Below, in pieces: positions 18,021 through 28,231 of a stretch of DNA of 64,000 bases. Within the stretch, counting starts at the first letter, position 1. Each line of letters begins with the position of its first letter. The notes beneath the pieces were generated by a model. It did no database searches. It saw only the letters and a program-made list of their open reading frames with translations, and was not told the DNA's origin. The position numbers and the translations under genes were made by a program. Source of the stretch: Mycolicibacterium vinylchloridicum (GTDB lineage Bacteria; Actinomycetota; Actinomycetes; Mycobacteriales; Mycobacteriaceae); the NCBI RefSeq assembly GCF_013404075.1, contig NZ_JACBJQ010000015.1, forward strand, positions 79,593-143,592. The letters run 5' to 3'.

Positions 18021-20891
18021 ATGGGCGTGCGGTTCCGCCTGCTAGGTGACATCGATATTCGCCTGGATGAGCAGCCGCTCGATCCCGGGCATGCTCGCCA
18101 GCGGTGCGTGTTGGCCGCCCTGCTGATGGACGTGAACCGGTCGGTGCCGGTGGACCAACTCGTGGACCGGGTGTGGGCCGATGCGCCGCCGCACCGGGCG
18201 CGTAACGCACTGGCGGGCTACGTGTCCCGGTTACGCAGCCTGCTCGCCGAGGCCGACGGCGTCACCATCGGGCGCGGCCCCGGTGGCTACCAGCTCAGCA
18301 CCGACCCGCTGTCGATCGACGTGCATCTGTTCCGTCACCTGGCCGTGCGCGCCCGCTGCGCAGACGATCCAACCGAGGCCACAGCGCTGTTCGGCGAGGC
18401 GCTGGCGCTGTGGCGCGGTGAGCCGTTCGCCGCACTGGACACCCCGTGGGTCCTCGAGGTCCGGGGTTCCCTTGACGTGGAACGGCTTTCGGTCACCTTG
18501 GACCGCTACGACGCGGCGCTGCGCGCCGGCCGGCACCACGAACTGCTTGGTGAACTGGTCGCCGCCCAGGCGGCTCATCCGCTCGACGAGCGCCTTGCCG
18601 GACAGTTGATGCTCGCCCAATATCGCAGTGGCCGGCAAGCCGAATCGCTGGACACCTACCGGCGCATGCGGGAACGGCTTGTCGACGAACTCGGTGTCGA
18701 CCCGGGTCCGTCGCTTCGCGAGGTCCACCAGAAGATCCTCGACGGTGAGGAGGGCCAACCGGTTGAGGTGAGCGCGCAGCAGATGCGCACTCGCCCGCAT
18801 GCCGGACTGCCCCGACGGGCGACGAGTTTCGTCGGCCGCGAACAGGAGCTGGCGGCCGCGGGCAAGGCGCTGCGGGAAGGGCCTTTGGTCACGCTGACCG
18901 GGGTGGGCGGCGTCGGCAAGACACGGCTGGCGCTGGAGGCCGCCGGCCGCGACCAGCAGCGGTTCGCCGACGGGGTGTGGCTGTGCGAGCTCGCCCCGGT
19001 CGACGACGGCCAGGCCGTCGGCCATGCAATGGCGGCGGCCCTGACGCTGCAGCAGCGCCAGGGCCTGACCATCGACGAGACGTTGATCGAATACCTGCGG
19101 GCCCGGGACGTGCTCCTGCTGGTCGACAACTGCGAACACGTCCTCGACGATGCGGCCCGGCTGATCGACCGGATCGTGCGGCACTGCCCGCAGGTCTCGC
19201 TGCTGGTCACCAGCCGCGAGGCGCTCGGTGTCGAGGGGGAACGGATCGTGTCGGTCCCGCCGCTGGGAGTGGATGAAGCCACCGAGCTGTTCGTCGACCG
19301 GGCCAGGGCGGGGCGCCCGGATTTCGACCCTGACAGTGAGCCGATCGGCGCCGTCGCCGAGATCTGCCGGCGACTCGACGGCCTGCCATTGGCGATCGAA
19401 TTGGCTGCCGCGCGGATGCGCGCGATGTCCAGCCTCGATGTGGCCCGGCGGCTGGATCGGCTGCGCCTGCTCAGCGGCGGGGTGCGTGGCGCTCATCCCC
19501 GGCACCAGAGCCTGACCGCGACGATCGATTGGTCGTACCGCCTGCTCGCCGAGGACGAGCAGGCGCTTTTCACCCGGCTGTCGGTATTCGTTGGCGGCTT
19601 CGACCTCGCCGCGGCGCACGGGGTGTGCGCGCCCGACGGCGCCACCGAGGACGACACCCTCGAACTGCTCACCGGGCTGGTCGACAAGTCGATGGTGGTG
19701 GCCCGCTCGGGCCGCGAGTCGTCCCGCTTCGCGGTGCTGGAGATGCTGCGGGCGTTCGGCCGAGAGAAATTGCGGGAAGGCGGGATCGGCGACTCGTGTG
19801 CGACGCGGCACTCGGTCTACTTCACCGGGCTCGCCGAGCGAGTGGCCGCGGGCATGCACACTGCCGATGAAAGAGCCTGGGCTGAGCGGATATTGCCCGA
19901 CTATGACAATCTGCGGACCGCATTCGAGATCGCGATGACCGACGGCGACGTGGACCGGGCGATGCGGTTGGTGGCATCGCTGCCCGAGCCGGTCCACCTG
20001 CGAATCGGCTTCGAGCCCGGTGGGTGGGCTCGACGCCTCCTGGATCAGGCACCGGCAGACCACTCGCTGTTCGCCGCGGTAGCCGGGTACGCCGCGCGCG
20101 CGGCTTGGAACCAGGCCGATCACGTCATGGCCCGGGCGTTGGCGGCGCGGGCAGAAGGCCGGATCCCCGCTCGCGGTACCGGCCGGATCGCCTACCCTGG
20201 GGACGTACTCGCCGACGTCGCCCTCTATGAAGGGAAACCGGCAGAAGCGTTGCGCCACTATGACGCCGAGGTGACTCGCGCCCGGCGCGAGGATGACCCG
20301 ATCCGGCTGGTGTGGGCGTTGTTCTATGTGGCGATCTGCCACGCCGCGTTGCGCAATCCGGACGCCGGTCTACAGGCGGCCGAAGAGGCGCTCGCGGTAG
20401 CCGAGGCGACCGCCAACCCGACCGCCCAGTCGATGGCGGACTACGCAATGGGGTTGGTGCTCAAGAAGTCTCAACCGGGCCGAGCGTTGGCCCTGTTCGA
20501 CGAGGCGGCAGAGCTGGCGGCGTCGGCACACAATTTCTGGTGGCACGGCATCGCGTTGATGGAGGCGGCGTCCACCCGCGCGGTCCATGGCGATCCGAAC
20601 ACGGCGGCAGGCGATTTCATCACCGTGCTCGATCACTGGGACCGGGTGGGGGATTGGAGCCAGCAGTGGCTGAACCTGCGTTACGTGACCCGCCTGCTGG
20701 TGCGGCTCGGTGCCGATGAGGACGCTGCCGTGTTGCACCGCGCGCTGGTGGAAGCGGGTAAGCCGTCACCGCTGAGTGAGACCCAGATCGTCAGGCTCGG
20801 CACCGGTCTGAGGGCGCCGCGATCCGAGGCACTCGGCGGCGCCGACGCGGTCGCGCGGGCCCGCGCGAGCCTCCGCCGATTTAGCTCCTGA
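18021..20891 (+). CDS. SARP/AfsR-type regulator with NB-ARC ATPase
   Basis: 956 residues, a STAND-class transcription activator. Order: OmpR-like winged helix (about 1-95), bacterial transcriptional activation domain (about 97-240, ending ...ELGVDPGPSLREVHQKIL), NB-ARC ATPase with P-loop GVGGVGKTRLALE near residue 294 and LLVDNCEHVLD Walker B, then a long alpha-helical TPR-like C-terminus. Proteins of this build switch on secondary metabolism or stress genes after ATP-dependent oligomerisation. ATG start. Its target is not known; the nearest downstream gene is the PGRS protein. It starts 55 bp after the GntR gene but looks functionally separate from the amine operon. Confidence 0.9.
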   Translation: MGVRFRLLGDIDIRLDEQPLDPGHARQRCVLAALLMDVNRSVPVDQLVDRVWADAPPHRARNALAGYVSRLRSLLAEADGVTIGRGPGGYQLSTDPLSIDVHLFRHLAVRARCADDPTEATALFGEALALWRGEPFAALDTPWVLEVRGSLDVERLSVTLDRYDAALRAGRHHELLGELVAAQAAHPLDERLAGQLMLAQYRSGRQAESLDTYRRMRERLVDELGVDPGPSLREVHQKILDGEEGQPVEVSAQQMRTRPHAGLPRRATSFVGREQELAAAGKALREGPLVTLTGVGGVGKTRLALEAAGRDQQRFADGVWLCELAPVDDGQAVGHAMAAALTLQQRQGLTIDETLIEYLRARDVLLLVDNCEHVLDDAARLIDRIVRHCPQVSLLVTSREALGVEGERIVSVPPLGVDEATELFVDRARAGRPDFDPDSEPIGAVAEICRRLDGLPLAIELAAARMRAMSSLDVARRLDRLRLLSGGVRGAHPRHQSLTATIDWSYRLLAEDEQALFTRLSVFVGGFDLAAAHGVCAPDGATEDDTLELLTGLVDKSMVVARSGRESSRFAVLEMLRAFGREKLREGGIGDSCATRHSVYFTGLAERVAAGMHTADERAWAERILPDYDNLRTAFEIAMTDGDVDRAMRLVASLPEPVHLRIGFEPGGWARRLLDQAPADHSLFAAVAGYAARAAWNQADHVMARALAARAEGRIPARGTGRIAYPGDVLADVALYEGKPAEALRHYDAEVTRARREDDPIRLVWALFYVAICHAALRNPDAGLQAAEEALAVAEATANPTAQSMADYAMGLVLKKSQPGRALALFDEAAELAASAHNFWWHGIALMEAASTRAVHGDPNTAAGDFITVLDHWDRVGDWSQQWLNLRYVTRLLVRLGADEDAAVLHRALVEAGKPSPLSETQIVRLGTGLRAPRSEALGGADAVARARASLRRFSS

Positions 20892-20912
20892 GCTGCGGAT
20901 TTCACGATCGCT

Positions 20913-20927
20913 TCAGCTTTGCTGAAT
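20913..20927. promoter_or_regulatory. Short palindrome upstream of the PGRS gene
   Basis: TTCAGC-TTT-GCTGAA, a perfect 6-3-6 inverted repeat in the 58-bp gap between the SARP regulator and the PGRS gene. It could be an operator or a weak terminator for the regulator transcript. Confidence 0.3.
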
Positions 20928-20949
20928 CGGCGGGGCGCATGGTCTGCCC

Positions 20950-22374
20950 ATGACCGAATACATCGGGCGTGTCGGAGCACTCGCGGTAGCCCTCGGGGTG
21001 GGGGTCGCGGGGTTCGTAGCGCCGTTCACCGCGGATAACACACCGACAAGCGCACCGCCCCGAGTGGAGGTCGCCGTCCGGCTGGCATCCGACTCGGAGC
21101 CGCTCATCATCTACCCGACCGTCTCGCACACCGATCCGCCCGCGGGAGACCGGGAGATCTCGGTCCCGGCCGCGCGAGTGGTGGGTCTGACATCCGGCGT
21201 ACGCCCGATCATCGGCCCGGGTGGGTGGCTGATCGGTAACGGTGTCGAGCCCGGCCAGGACGGCGGGCTGCTGATCGGCAACGGGGCCGACGGTGCGCCC
21301 GGTCAGGACGGCGGCAACGGCGGCATGCTGTTCGGCAACGGCGGCCGAGGTGGCGATGCACTCCCCGGAAAGACCGGCGGAAATGGCGGCAACGCCGGGG
21401 TATTCGGCAACGGCGGCGCCGGCGGTACCGGGGGCGACATGGCCGTGAACTCCCCGCTGAGCACAGTGGCCGGCGCCGGCGGCAATGGCGGCCACGCCGG
21501 CCTCTTCGGAGATGGTGGCGTCGGCGGAGTGGGCGGCAAAGGTCAGAATGTCGGCACTGGCGGTGCGACAGGCGGTGTAGGGGGCGCGGGCGGCACCGGC
21601 GGTCTGGTCGCTGGAGATGGAGGTGCCGGCGGTGCAGGTGGGGCTGCGAGCAGCTTCACGGGAGCGGTCCGGGGCGGCGACGGGGGTGCGGGCGGCAGCG
21701 CGTCGGTGGCGGGTGACGGTGGTCGCGGCGGAGAAGGGGGACTGGCCGGCACCACCGATGGTGATGCGACCGGCGGCGGCGGCGGAAACGGCGGAAGCGG
21801 TGGCAGTCTCACGGGTTCCGGTGGCGACGGTGGCGGCGGCGGTGAGGCCGGAAGCCTCCATAACAGCGTCGACGGCGGCTCCGGCGGCAACGGTGGTAAC
21901 ACCGGGGTCTTCGGCCGGGGTGGCGACGGCGGCAACGGTGCGCGGGCGATCACCGCCTCGGGTGCGGCACAAGCAGGCCACGGCGGCAACGGGGGGTCGG
22001 CCGGCCCCGGGGGTGCCGGCGGCGCAGGTGGAAATGGTTCCGGAGCAAGCACTTTCGACGGGAATGCCAGCGGAGGCCACGGCGGCAACGGCGGTTCCGG
22101 TGGGCTGGCCGCCGGGCCTGGGGGCGACGGCGGAAACGGTAAGACCGATCTCGGCATGGCTACCGGAGGTAATGGTGGGGTCGGCGGCAATGGTGGCCTT
22201 GGTGTCAAAGGGGGTACCGGCGGTGACGGCGGGAACGGAAATACTGCGCTTGGAAACGGCTTCGGCGGCAACGGAGGTCCCGGCGGAGCAGGCACGCCTG
22301 GCGGCAACGGCGGCACCGGGGGAACCGGCAGCGCACGCAACGGCAGCAATGGGCCAAACGGCCCGAATCGGTAG
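20950..22374 (+). CDS. Secreted PGRS-type glycine-rich protein without PE domain
   Basis: 474 residues. The N-terminus ([18 protein letters not shown]) is a hydrophobic export signal, not a PE domain. After about 75 residues of ordinary sequence come LIGNG motifs and then some 370 residues of Gly-Gly-X repeats rich in Asn, Asp and Ala (GGNGG, GNGGAGG, GDGG), as in PE_PGRS proteins. The C-terminal residues GSNGPNGPN break the pattern. Such domains can form polyglycine-II or calcium-binding sandwiches. Expected at the cell surface. In M. tuberculosis PE_PGRS48 lies in the same neighbourhood, but here the PE export domain is replaced by a conventional signal. The long opposite-strand frames here are compositional shadows. 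Confidence 0.8.
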   Translation: MTEYIGRVGALAVALGVGVAGFVAPFTADNTPTSAPPRVEVAVRLASDSEPLIIYPTVSHTDPPAGDREISVPAARVVGLTSGVRPIIGPGGWLIGNGVEPGQDGGLLIGNGADGAPGQDGGNGGMLFGNGGRGGDALPGKTGGNGGNAGVFGNGGAGGTGGDMAVNSPLSTVAGAGGNGGHAGLFGDGGVGGVGGKGQNVGTGGATGGVGGAGGTGGLVAGDGGAGGAGGAASSFTGAVRGGDGGAGGSASVAGDGGRGGEGGLAGTTDGDATGGGGGNGGSGGSLTGSGGDGGGGGEAGSLHNSVDGGSGGNGGNTGVFGRGGDGGNGARAITASGAAQAGHGGNGGSAGPGGAGGAGGNGSGASTFDGNASGGHGGNGGSGGLAAGPGGDGGNGKTDLGMATGGNGGVGGNGGLGVKGGTGGDGGNGNTALGNGFGGNGGPGGAGTPGGNGGTGGTGSARNGSNGPNGPNR

Positions 22375-22391
22375 ATCAGGAGATTGGGACA

Positions 22392-23240
22392 ATGAATATT
22401 GCACAACAACAAGATAATTCGACCGATCGGGCGCTGAAGGCCAAACATCGGGCGCTGTGGGCGTCCGGTGACTACCCGGCCGTCGCCGCCGAGCTGATCC
22501 CGGCCCTGGGGCCCGAGCTCGTTGCGGCCGCCGGCATCCGGCCCGGCCAGCTGGTGCTCGATGTGGCCGCGGGTTCCGGCAATGCCGCGATCCCCGCCGC
22601 GGCGGCGGGTGCGACCGTCACGGCGAGCGACCTCACCCCGGAACTCTTCGATGCCGGGCGGCGAATCGCCGCCGAGCGCGGTGTCGAGCTGGAGTGGGTG
22701 GAGGCCGATGCGGAAGAACTTCCCTTTGCCGACAATGGTTTCGATGTGGTGATGTCCTGCCTTGGCGCGATGTTCGCACCGCACCACCTTGCGGCCGCCG
22801 GCGAACTGGTGCGTGTGTGCCGGCCGGGTGGAACGATCGCGATGATCAACTGGACGCCGCAGGGGTTCATCGGCCAGCTGTTCGCGACGATGAAGCCGTA
22901 CGCGGCGCCGCTGCCCCCGGGAGCCCAGCCAGCGCCACTGTGGGGTGACGAGGATCATGTGCGAGAGTTGTTCGGCGACAACGTCGTCGACCTCACGTTC
23001 CGGCGGCAGACGATCCGCATCGAACAGAGTCCGAGCCCCGTCGAGTTCCGGGAATATTGGAAGCGCAACTACGGCCCGACCATCGCTGTGTACGCGTTCA
23101 ACCAGGGTCACCCAGATCAGGTGGCGGCACTGGACCGGGATTTCCTGGCCTTCCTGGAAACGTGGAACCAGTCCACCGAGCCGGAGCGCACCAGCTACGA
23201 CGCGGAGTACCTGCTCGTCACGGCGGCCAAGCCCGCTTAG
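22392..23240 (+). CDS. Class I SAM-dependent methyltransferase
   Basis: 282 residues. The SAM-binding motif I is VLDVAAGSGNAAIPAA (about residues 55-70), followed by motif II in EADAEELPFADNGFDVV and post-I Asp in ASDLTPELF. It is of the UbiE/Methyltransf_11 type, soluble, substrate unknown. ATG with a CAGGAGA ribosome site 17 bp after the PGRS stop, so it is probably co-transcribed with the PGRS gene; whether they are linked in function is unclear. Confidence 0.88.
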   Translation: MNIAQQQDNSTDRALKAKHRALWASGDYPAVAAELIPALGPELVAAAGIRPGQLVLDVAAGSGNAAIPAAAAGATVTASDLTPELFDAGRRIAAERGVELEWVEADAEELPFADNGFDVVMSCLGAMFAPHHLAAAGELVRVCRPGGTIAMINWTPQGFIGQLFATMKPYAAPLPPGAQPAPLWGDEDHVRELFGDNVVDLTFRRQTIRIEQSPSPVEFREYWKRNYGPTIAVYAFNQGHPDQVAALDRDFLAFLETWNQSTEPERTSYDAEYLLVTAAKPA

Positions 23241-23349
23241 CCGAGGCCTGGCCCCTGATCGGTGTGTGAGCGGCGCAGGGCCCATGCCGCGCGGAGCAGC
23301 CGGGGTCTGGACGCACGAGAAGTAGCACTGGTCATCGCGGGGTGCGATC

Positions 23350-24864
23350 ATGCCCGGTGTGGCCACCGAGAAGTTGCAGACCATCGCTCACCCCGCAGTA
23401 GGCGCTCGTCCACACCGTGGTGACGCCGAGAGCCTCGAACCTCACGTCATCCTGCTCTTCGGGGCGACAGGCGATCTCGCCAAGCGCAAGTTGCTGCCCG
23501 GGATGGCCTATCTGGTGCAGTCGGCGCTCGCCCCCGAGATCCGGGTGGTCGGCACCTCGCTCGAGGAGCTCACCGACGACGAGTTCCGCACCATCACCAG
23601 GAATGCCGTCGAAGAATTCGGCACCCACAAACTGACCGACGAGCAGTGGGCCCACTTCGCCAGCCGGGTCACCTACGTCCCGCAGGGTGCCGGCCCGGCC
23701 GCGCTGGCCGCCGCAGTGGCCGACGCCGAAGCGGAACTCGGCCCGGATGTGCACAGACTGCACTACCTTTCGGTGCCGCCCAAGGCCGCCAAGGCGGTCA
23801 TCACCATGCTCAAAGAGGCCGAGCTCGTCGAGCGGTCACGGGTGGTGATGGAGAAACCCTTCGGTACCGACCTCGCCAGCGCGATCGAGCTCAACGACTT
23901 CGTGCACGAGACGTTCCGCGAGCGACAGATCTTTCGCATCGACCATTTCCTCGGCAAGGAGGCCGCCCAGAACATTCTGGCGTTCCGGTTCGCCAACGGG
24001 TTGTTCGAGCCGATCTGGAATCGTAACTTCATCGATCACATTCAGATCGACATCCCGGAGACCCTCGGGCTTGACCAGCGCGCGAATTTCTATGAGAGCA
24101 CGGGCGCATACAAGGACATGGTCGTCACCCACCTGCTGCAGGTGATGGCGTTCGTGGTGATGGAGCCGCCGACCGCGCTGGAGCCGCGCGCGATCAGCGA
24201 GGAGAAGAACAAGGTCTTTCGGTCCATGCTGCCGATCCAATGCGACGACGTGGTCCGCGGCCAGTACGCGGGCTATCGCCAAGAGGACGGCGTCGCAAGG
24301 GATTCCGACACCGAGACGTTCATCGCCCTCAAGGTCGGCATTGACAACTGGCGCTGGGCCGGGGTACCGATCTACCTGCGGACCGGTAAGAAGATGGCCG
24401 AGGGTCAGCGGATCATTTCGATCGCGTTCAAGGAGGCGCCACGCACCATGTTCCCCGCCGGTTCCGGGGTCGGCTCGCAGGGACCCGATCACCTCACCTT
24501 CGACCTGGCCGACAGTTCCAAGGTGTCGCTGTCGTTCTACGGCAAGCGTCCCGGGCCCGGCATGAAGCTCGACAAGCTCTCCATGCAGTTCTCCACCCAG
24601 GAGACCGACTCGGTCGGCGACGTGCTGGAGGCTTACGAACGGTTGATCCTCGACGCGATGCGAGGCGACCACACCCTGTTCACCACAGCCGAGGGCATCG
24701 AGTCACTCTGGGATCGCTCGGCGCACCTTCTGGAGGACCCGCCGCCGGTCAAGAGCTACCCGGTCGGCACGTGGGGTCCCAATGCGATCCATCAGCTCAT
24801 CGCCCCGAATGCGTGGCGGCTTCCGTTCGAGCGGGCGTGGCGGGAAAAGAAGCCCGAGAGCTGA
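23350..24864 (+). CDS. zwf: Glucose-6-phosphate 1-dehydrogenase
   Basis: 504 residues. First step of the oxidative pentose phosphate pathway: glucose-6-phosphate to 6-phosphogluconolactone, making NADPH. Motifs: nucleotide fold GATGDLAKRKLLPG, active-site RIDHFLGKEAAQN, and RTGKKMAEG for substrate binding. This is the NADP-linked enzyme, distinct from the F420-dependent Fgd. The first 30 residues are less conserved, so an internal start is possible. Its TGA stop directly abuts the stop of the convergent sigC gene (TGATCA). Confidence 0.96.
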   Translation: MPGVATEKLQTIAHPAVGARPHRGDAESLEPHVILLFGATGDLAKRKLLPGMAYLVQSALAPEIRVVGTSLEELTDDEFRTITRNAVEEFGTHKLTDEQWAHFASRVTYVPQGAGPAALAAAVADAEAELGPDVHRLHYLSVPPKAAKAVITMLKEAELVERSRVVMEKPFGTDLASAIELNDFVHETFRERQIFRIDHFLGKEAAQNILAFRFANGLFEPIWNRNFIDHIQIDIPETLGLDQRANFYESTGAYKDMVVTHLLQVMAFVVMEPPTALEPRAISEEKNKVFRSMLPIQCDDVVRGQYAGYRQEDGVARDSDTETFIALKVGIDNWRWAGVPIYLRTGKKMAEGQRIISIAFKEAPRTMFPAGSGVGSQGPDHLTFDLADSSKVSLSFYGKRPGPGMKLDKLSMQFSTQETDSVGDVLEAYERLILDAMRGDHTLFTTAEGIESLWDRSAHLLEDPPPVKSYPVGTWGPNAIHQLIAPNAWRLPFERAWREKKPES

Positions 24865-25422
24865 TCAACCCACCTGGTCGTCGCGGTGGGCGGCGGTAAT
24901 CAGATCGTCGCGGGCTCGTGCCACCCGCGAGCGAATCGTGCCGACCGGGCACCCGCACACCTCGGCGGCCTCGGCATAGGACAGCCCCAGCACCTGGGTG
25001 AGCATCAGAGCATCGCGGCGGTCGGAGTCCAGGCCGTCGAGCAGCATCCTGATCTCGATGATGTCTTCGAAGCGGGCCGCGCTGGGCCGGGTGTCGAGCA
25101 GCTGATCCAGATCGATCGCCGACGCGGTGCGCGGCCGGGCCTGGTTGCGCCGGATCTGGTCGACGACAACCCGGCGGGCGATCGACATCAGCCAGGTGCG
25201 CGCCGAGGACCGGCCGGAGAACCGGGGCAGTGCGCCCAGGGCACGTAGGAACGTCTCCTGGGTCAGGTCGTCGGCATAGCCGGGGTCACCCAGAAAGGCG
25301 ACCGTGCGCCAGACGTCGCGCTGAGTGGCTTTGATGAACGCCTCGAGCGCGGCCGAATCGCCCCGCCCAGCGGCCAGGGCGAGCACGGTCACCTGGTCGT
25401 CGTCGCGTTCACCCACGGTCAA
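24865..25422 (-). CDS. sigC: ECF sigma factor SigC
   Basis: 185 residues, the length of M. tuberculosis SigC. Region 2 ([34 protein letters not shown]) and region 4 ([28 protein letters not shown]) are nearly identical to that protein as I recall it. No anti-sigma gene is adjacent. The start is a TTG at 25422 or GTG at 25416; no ribosome site is visible and a TAATCT box lies eight bases ahead of the GTG, so the mRNA may be leaderless. It is divergent from the metal ATPase gene; SigC in M. tuberculosis has been linked to copper acquisition and ctpB. Confidence 0.92.
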   Translation of the reverse strand: MTVGERDDDQVTVLALAAGRGDSAALEAFIKATQRDVWRTVAFLGDPGYADDLTQETFLRALGALPRFSGRSSARTWLMSIARRVVVDQIRRNQARPRTASAIDLDQLLDTRPSAARFEDIIEIRMLLDGLDSDRRDALMLTQVLGLSYAEAAEVCGCPVGTIRSRVARARDDLITAAHRDDQVG

Positions 25423-25550
25423 TGAGATTAGGGGATCACCACGGGCGGTACATCTGGGGGCTGGCGACGAGGCGTATTTTGGGTGGTCGGGAACCCGACG
25501 GCCGCCAGGGCCGACTCTTCACTCGGGCACCACCAAAGCCAAGGAGGGCG

Positions 25551-27797
25551 ATGACGACGGCATCCGTCGTGGGCGGTCCAGCCGCCGGCGTCGCGCACCG
25601 CATCGAACTCGACGTCTCGGGGATGTCCTGCGCGGCGTGCGCGGCCCGGATCGAGACCAAGCTCAACAAGCTCGACGGAGTCCGTGCCTCGGTGAACTAC
25701 GCCACTCGCGTGGCCAGCGTCGACGCCCCGGATTCGATGCCCGCCGAGGACCTGTGCGCGGTGATCCGCAAGGCCGGCTACGACGCCGCCCCGCGGTCGG
25801 CTTCGGCCACCGACGCCGTCGACCCCGATGACCGGCTGGCCCGCAATCTGCTGCTCCGGCTGGCCGTCGCCGCGGTGCTCTTCGTCCCGCTGGCCGATCT
25901 GTCGGTGATGTTCGCCGTCGTCCCCAGCACCCGCTTCACCGGCTGGGAGTGGGTGCTGACCGCGTTGGCCGCACCGATCGTCACGTGGGCGGCGTCGCCG
26001 TTCCACCGGGTGGCCCTGCGCAACGCGCGCCACGGCACCGCCTCGATGGAGACGCTGATCTCGGTCGGTGTCACAGCGGCCACCCTGTGGTCGCTGTACA
26101 CGATCTTCTTCGGCCACCGCGACCACCAGGTCGACGGCATCTGGCAAGCCCTGATGGGCAGCGACGCCATCTATCTCGAGGTCGCCGCGGGTGTGACGGT
26201 GTTCATCCTGGCCGGCCGGTATTTCGAGGCGAAGGCCAAGTCACGCGCGGGCAGCGCGCTGCGCGCGCTGGCCGCCCTGAGCGCCAAGAACGTGTCAGTG
26301 CTACTGGCCGACGGCACCGAGATGGTGCTGCCGGCCGACGAACTGAAGGAGCAGCAGCGCTTCGTCGTGCGGCCCGGCGAAACCATCGCCGCCGACGGCC
26401 TGGTCGTCGAGGGCAACGCGGCCATCGACATGAGCGCGATGACCGGCGAAGCCAAACCGGCGCGCGCGCAAACCGGGGGACCGGTGATCGGCGGAACCGT
26501 GGTGCTCGACGGCCGGCTCATCGTCGAGGCCGCCGCCGTGGGTGCTGACACCCAGTTCGCCGGAATGGTGCGGCTCGTCGAAGAGGCGCAGGCGCAGAAG
26601 GCCGACGCGCAACGGCTGGCCGACCGCATCGCCGGGGTCTTCGTGCCCGCCGTCTTCGTGATCGCCGCGCTCACCGCGACCGGGTGGTTGCTGGCCGGGG
26701 CCGACGCGGACCACGCGTTCGCCGCGGCGCTGGCCGTGCTGGTGATCGCCTGCCCGTGTGCGCTGGGGCTGGCCACGCCGACGGCGATGATGGTGGCCTC
26801 CGGGCGCGGCGCGCAGCTGGGCATCTTCCTGAAGGGCTACCGGGCGCTGGAAGCGATCCGTGCAGTGGACACCGTGGTGTTCGACAAGACCGGCACGTTG
26901 ACGACGGGGCACCTGGCGGTCACCGAAGTGACGGTCGCCGACGGCTGGCAACGTTCCGAAGTCCTCGCAGTGGCTGCAGCGGTCGAGGTGGCGTCCGAAC
27001 ATGCCGTCGCTGTCGCGATCGCGACCGCCACCGAGGAGCGCCGCCCGGTCGAGGACTTTCGTGCCCACGCCGGGCGTGGCGTGACGGGTACGGTGTCCGG
27101 TCGCCGGGTCGTGATCGGACGGCCCGGCTGGGCCGCCGGGCAGGCCGAGGTCCCCGAACTGATGATCGCGGCCCGCCGTATCGGTGAATCCCGAGGCGAG
27201 ACAGTTGTTTTCGTCACCGTCGATGATCAGGTGTGCGGCGCGATCGCGGTGGCCGACGCCGTCAAGGACTCAGCGGCCGATGCCGTGGCGGCGTTGCATC
27301 GGCGCGGTTTGCGCACCGTGTTGCTCACCGGGGACAACGCCGCGGCCGCGGGTGCGGTGGCCGCGCAGGTGGGCATCGACGAGGTCATCGCCGAGGTGCT
27401 GCCCGATGGCAAGGTCGACGTCATCGAGCAGTTGCGCGAGCACGGCCGGGTGGTCGCCATGGTCGGCGACGGCATCAACGACGGCCCCGCGCTGGCGTCG
27501 GCCGATCTGGGCCTGGCGATCGGCCGCGGCACCGACGTGGCGATCGGCGCCGCCGACATCATCCTGGTGCGTGACGATCTCGACATCGTCCCGCAGGCAC
27601 TCGACCTGGCCAAGGCGACGATGCGGACGATCAGAACCAACTTGTTCTGGGCGTTCGGCTACAACGTGGCCGCCATCCCGATCGCCGCGGCCGGCCTGCT
27701 CAACCCGCTCATCGCCGGTGCGGCGATGGCGTTCTCATCCTTCTTCGTCGTCTCGAACAGCTTGCGGCTGCGCAACTTCGACGCCCGCACGCGTTGA
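25551..27797 (+). CDS. P1B-type heavy-metal ATPase (CtpA/CtpB family, probably copper)
   Basis: 748 residues, matching CtpA/CtpB (about 750-760). An N-terminal HMA domain has MSCAAC (Cys27, Cys30). Eight membrane helices are expected. The intramembrane metal motif is CPC (401-403), the phosphorylation site DKTG at Asp445, and the hinge [16 protein letters not shown] follows. The CPC motif and HMA domain mark Cu(I)/Ag(I) pumps. ATG with an AAGGAGG ribosome site; the frame remains open to 25422 without support. Divergent from sigC and followed by a CopZ-like chaperone 19 bp downstream, so a copper import or metalation role under SigC is plausible. Direction of transport cannot be read from sequence. 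Confidence 0.92.
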   Translation: MTTASVVGGPAAGVAHRIELDVSGMSCAACAARIETKLNKLDGVRASVNYATRVASVDAPDSMPAEDLCAVIRKAGYDAAPRSASATDAVDPDDRLARNLLLRLAVAAVLFVPLADLSVMFAVVPSTRFTGWEWVLTALAAPIVTWAASPFHRVALRNARHGTASMETLISVGVTAATLWSLYTIFFGHRDHQVDGIWQALMGSDAIYLEVAAGVTVFILAGRYFEAKAKSRAGSALRALAALSAKNVSVLLADGTEMVLPADELKEQQRFVVRPGETIAADGLVVEGNAAIDMSAMTGEAKPARAQTGGPVIGGTVVLDGRLIVEAAAVGADTQFAGMVRLVEEAQAQKADAQRLADRIAGVFVPAVFVIAALTATGWLLAGADADHAFAAALAVLVIACPCALGLATPTAMMVASGRGAQLGIFLKGYRALEAIRAVDTVVFDKTGTLTTGHLAVTEVTVADGWQRSEVLAVAAAVEVASEHAVAVAIATATEERRPVEDFRAHAGRGVTGTVSGRRVVIGRPGWAAGQAEVPELMIAARRIGESRGETVVFVTVDDQVCGAIAVADAVKDSAADAVAALHRRGLRTVLLTGDNAAAAGAVAAQVGIDEVIAEVLPDGKVDVIEQLREHGRVVAMVGDGINDGPALASADLGLAIGRGTDVAIGAADIILVRDDLDIVPQALDLAKATMRTIRTNLFWAFGYNVAAIPIAAAGLLNPLIAGAAMAFSSFFVVSNSLRLRNFDARTR

Positions 27798-27816
27798 TCA
27801 CCGAAAGGTACATCGG

Positions 27817-28035
27817 ATGTCACAGCAGACGTTCATGGTCACCGGCCTGCACTGCCAGAGCTGCGTGCGGGTGGTGAGTGGCGCCCTGACGGAGCTGCCC
27901 GGTGTCAGCGCCGTCGAGGTCGACCTCGATGCCGAGGGCGCGTCGACCGTGCGGGTCGAAACCGCCGCCGACCTCGGCGTCGAGCAGGTCCGGGCAGCAC
28001 TCGCCGACGAGGGTGACTACACCGTCGTCGGCTGA
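27817..28035 (+). CDS. copZ: CopZ-like copper chaperone (HMA domain)
   Basis: 72 residues, a single heavy-metal-associated ferredoxin-like domain with the metal site GLHCQSC (Cys13, Cys16). Cytosolic carrier expected to hand Cu(I) to or from the upstream ATPase. ATG with GAAAGG ribosome site, 19 bp after the ATPase stop, so the two form an operon. The Lys-rich face common in CopZ is replaced by an acidic surface (EVDLDAEGAS), which is typical of actinobacterial copies. Confidence 0.9.
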   Translation: MSQQTFMVTGLHCQSCVRVVSGALTELPGVSAVEVDLDAEGASTVRVETAADLGVEQVRAALADEGDYTVVG

Positions 28036-28143
28036 TATGCCGAGCAGGCCGCGCACAACGCGACTCTCGTCGGTCCGCGCCATCGCTGGGTGGTGCGCGG
28101 GTGAGAAGCTATGCAGACCGTATGAATCGATCGCCAGCGCTAT

Positions 28144-28184
28144 CGGGTTGCATGTCGTGGCACGACGATAGAGAACGCAACCCG
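28144..28184. promoter_or_regulatory. Nested hairpin between copZ and the PE-PPE gene
   Basis: CGGGTTGC (28144-28151) pairs with GCAACCCG (28177-28184), enclosing GTCGTG-G-CACGAC (28154-28166). It lies about 110 bases after the copZ stop and 47 before the next ATG, so it may terminate the ATPase operon or sit in the 5' leader of the next gene. Nothing else was recognised in this 196-bp gap. Confidence 0.35.
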
Positions 28185-28231
28185 TTGGTCATGGTTGGCA
28201 AGGATTGAGTTCTCGGAGGCTGTGGCCCGAT

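Noticed and set aside
18231..20342. Long antisense open frame (703 codons) opposite the SARP gene, and similar ones at 7734-9500, 15073-16842 and 30677-31534
   Set aside because: They are opposite well-supported genes, lack recognisable domains and consist of His/Arg/Gly/Asp-rich sequence, as expected for GC-rich shadow frames.
21543..22380. Pro-rich (PPLPPxPP) open frame opposite the PGRS gene
   Set aside because: It is the exact complement of the Gly-Gly-X repeats; composition alone explains it.
24862..24867. Abutting convergent stops (TGATCA between zwf and sigC; TAGCTA at 58765-58770) as a special regulatory site
   Set aside because: Self-complementary stop pairs arise simply when convergent genes have zero spacing; there is no further structure.
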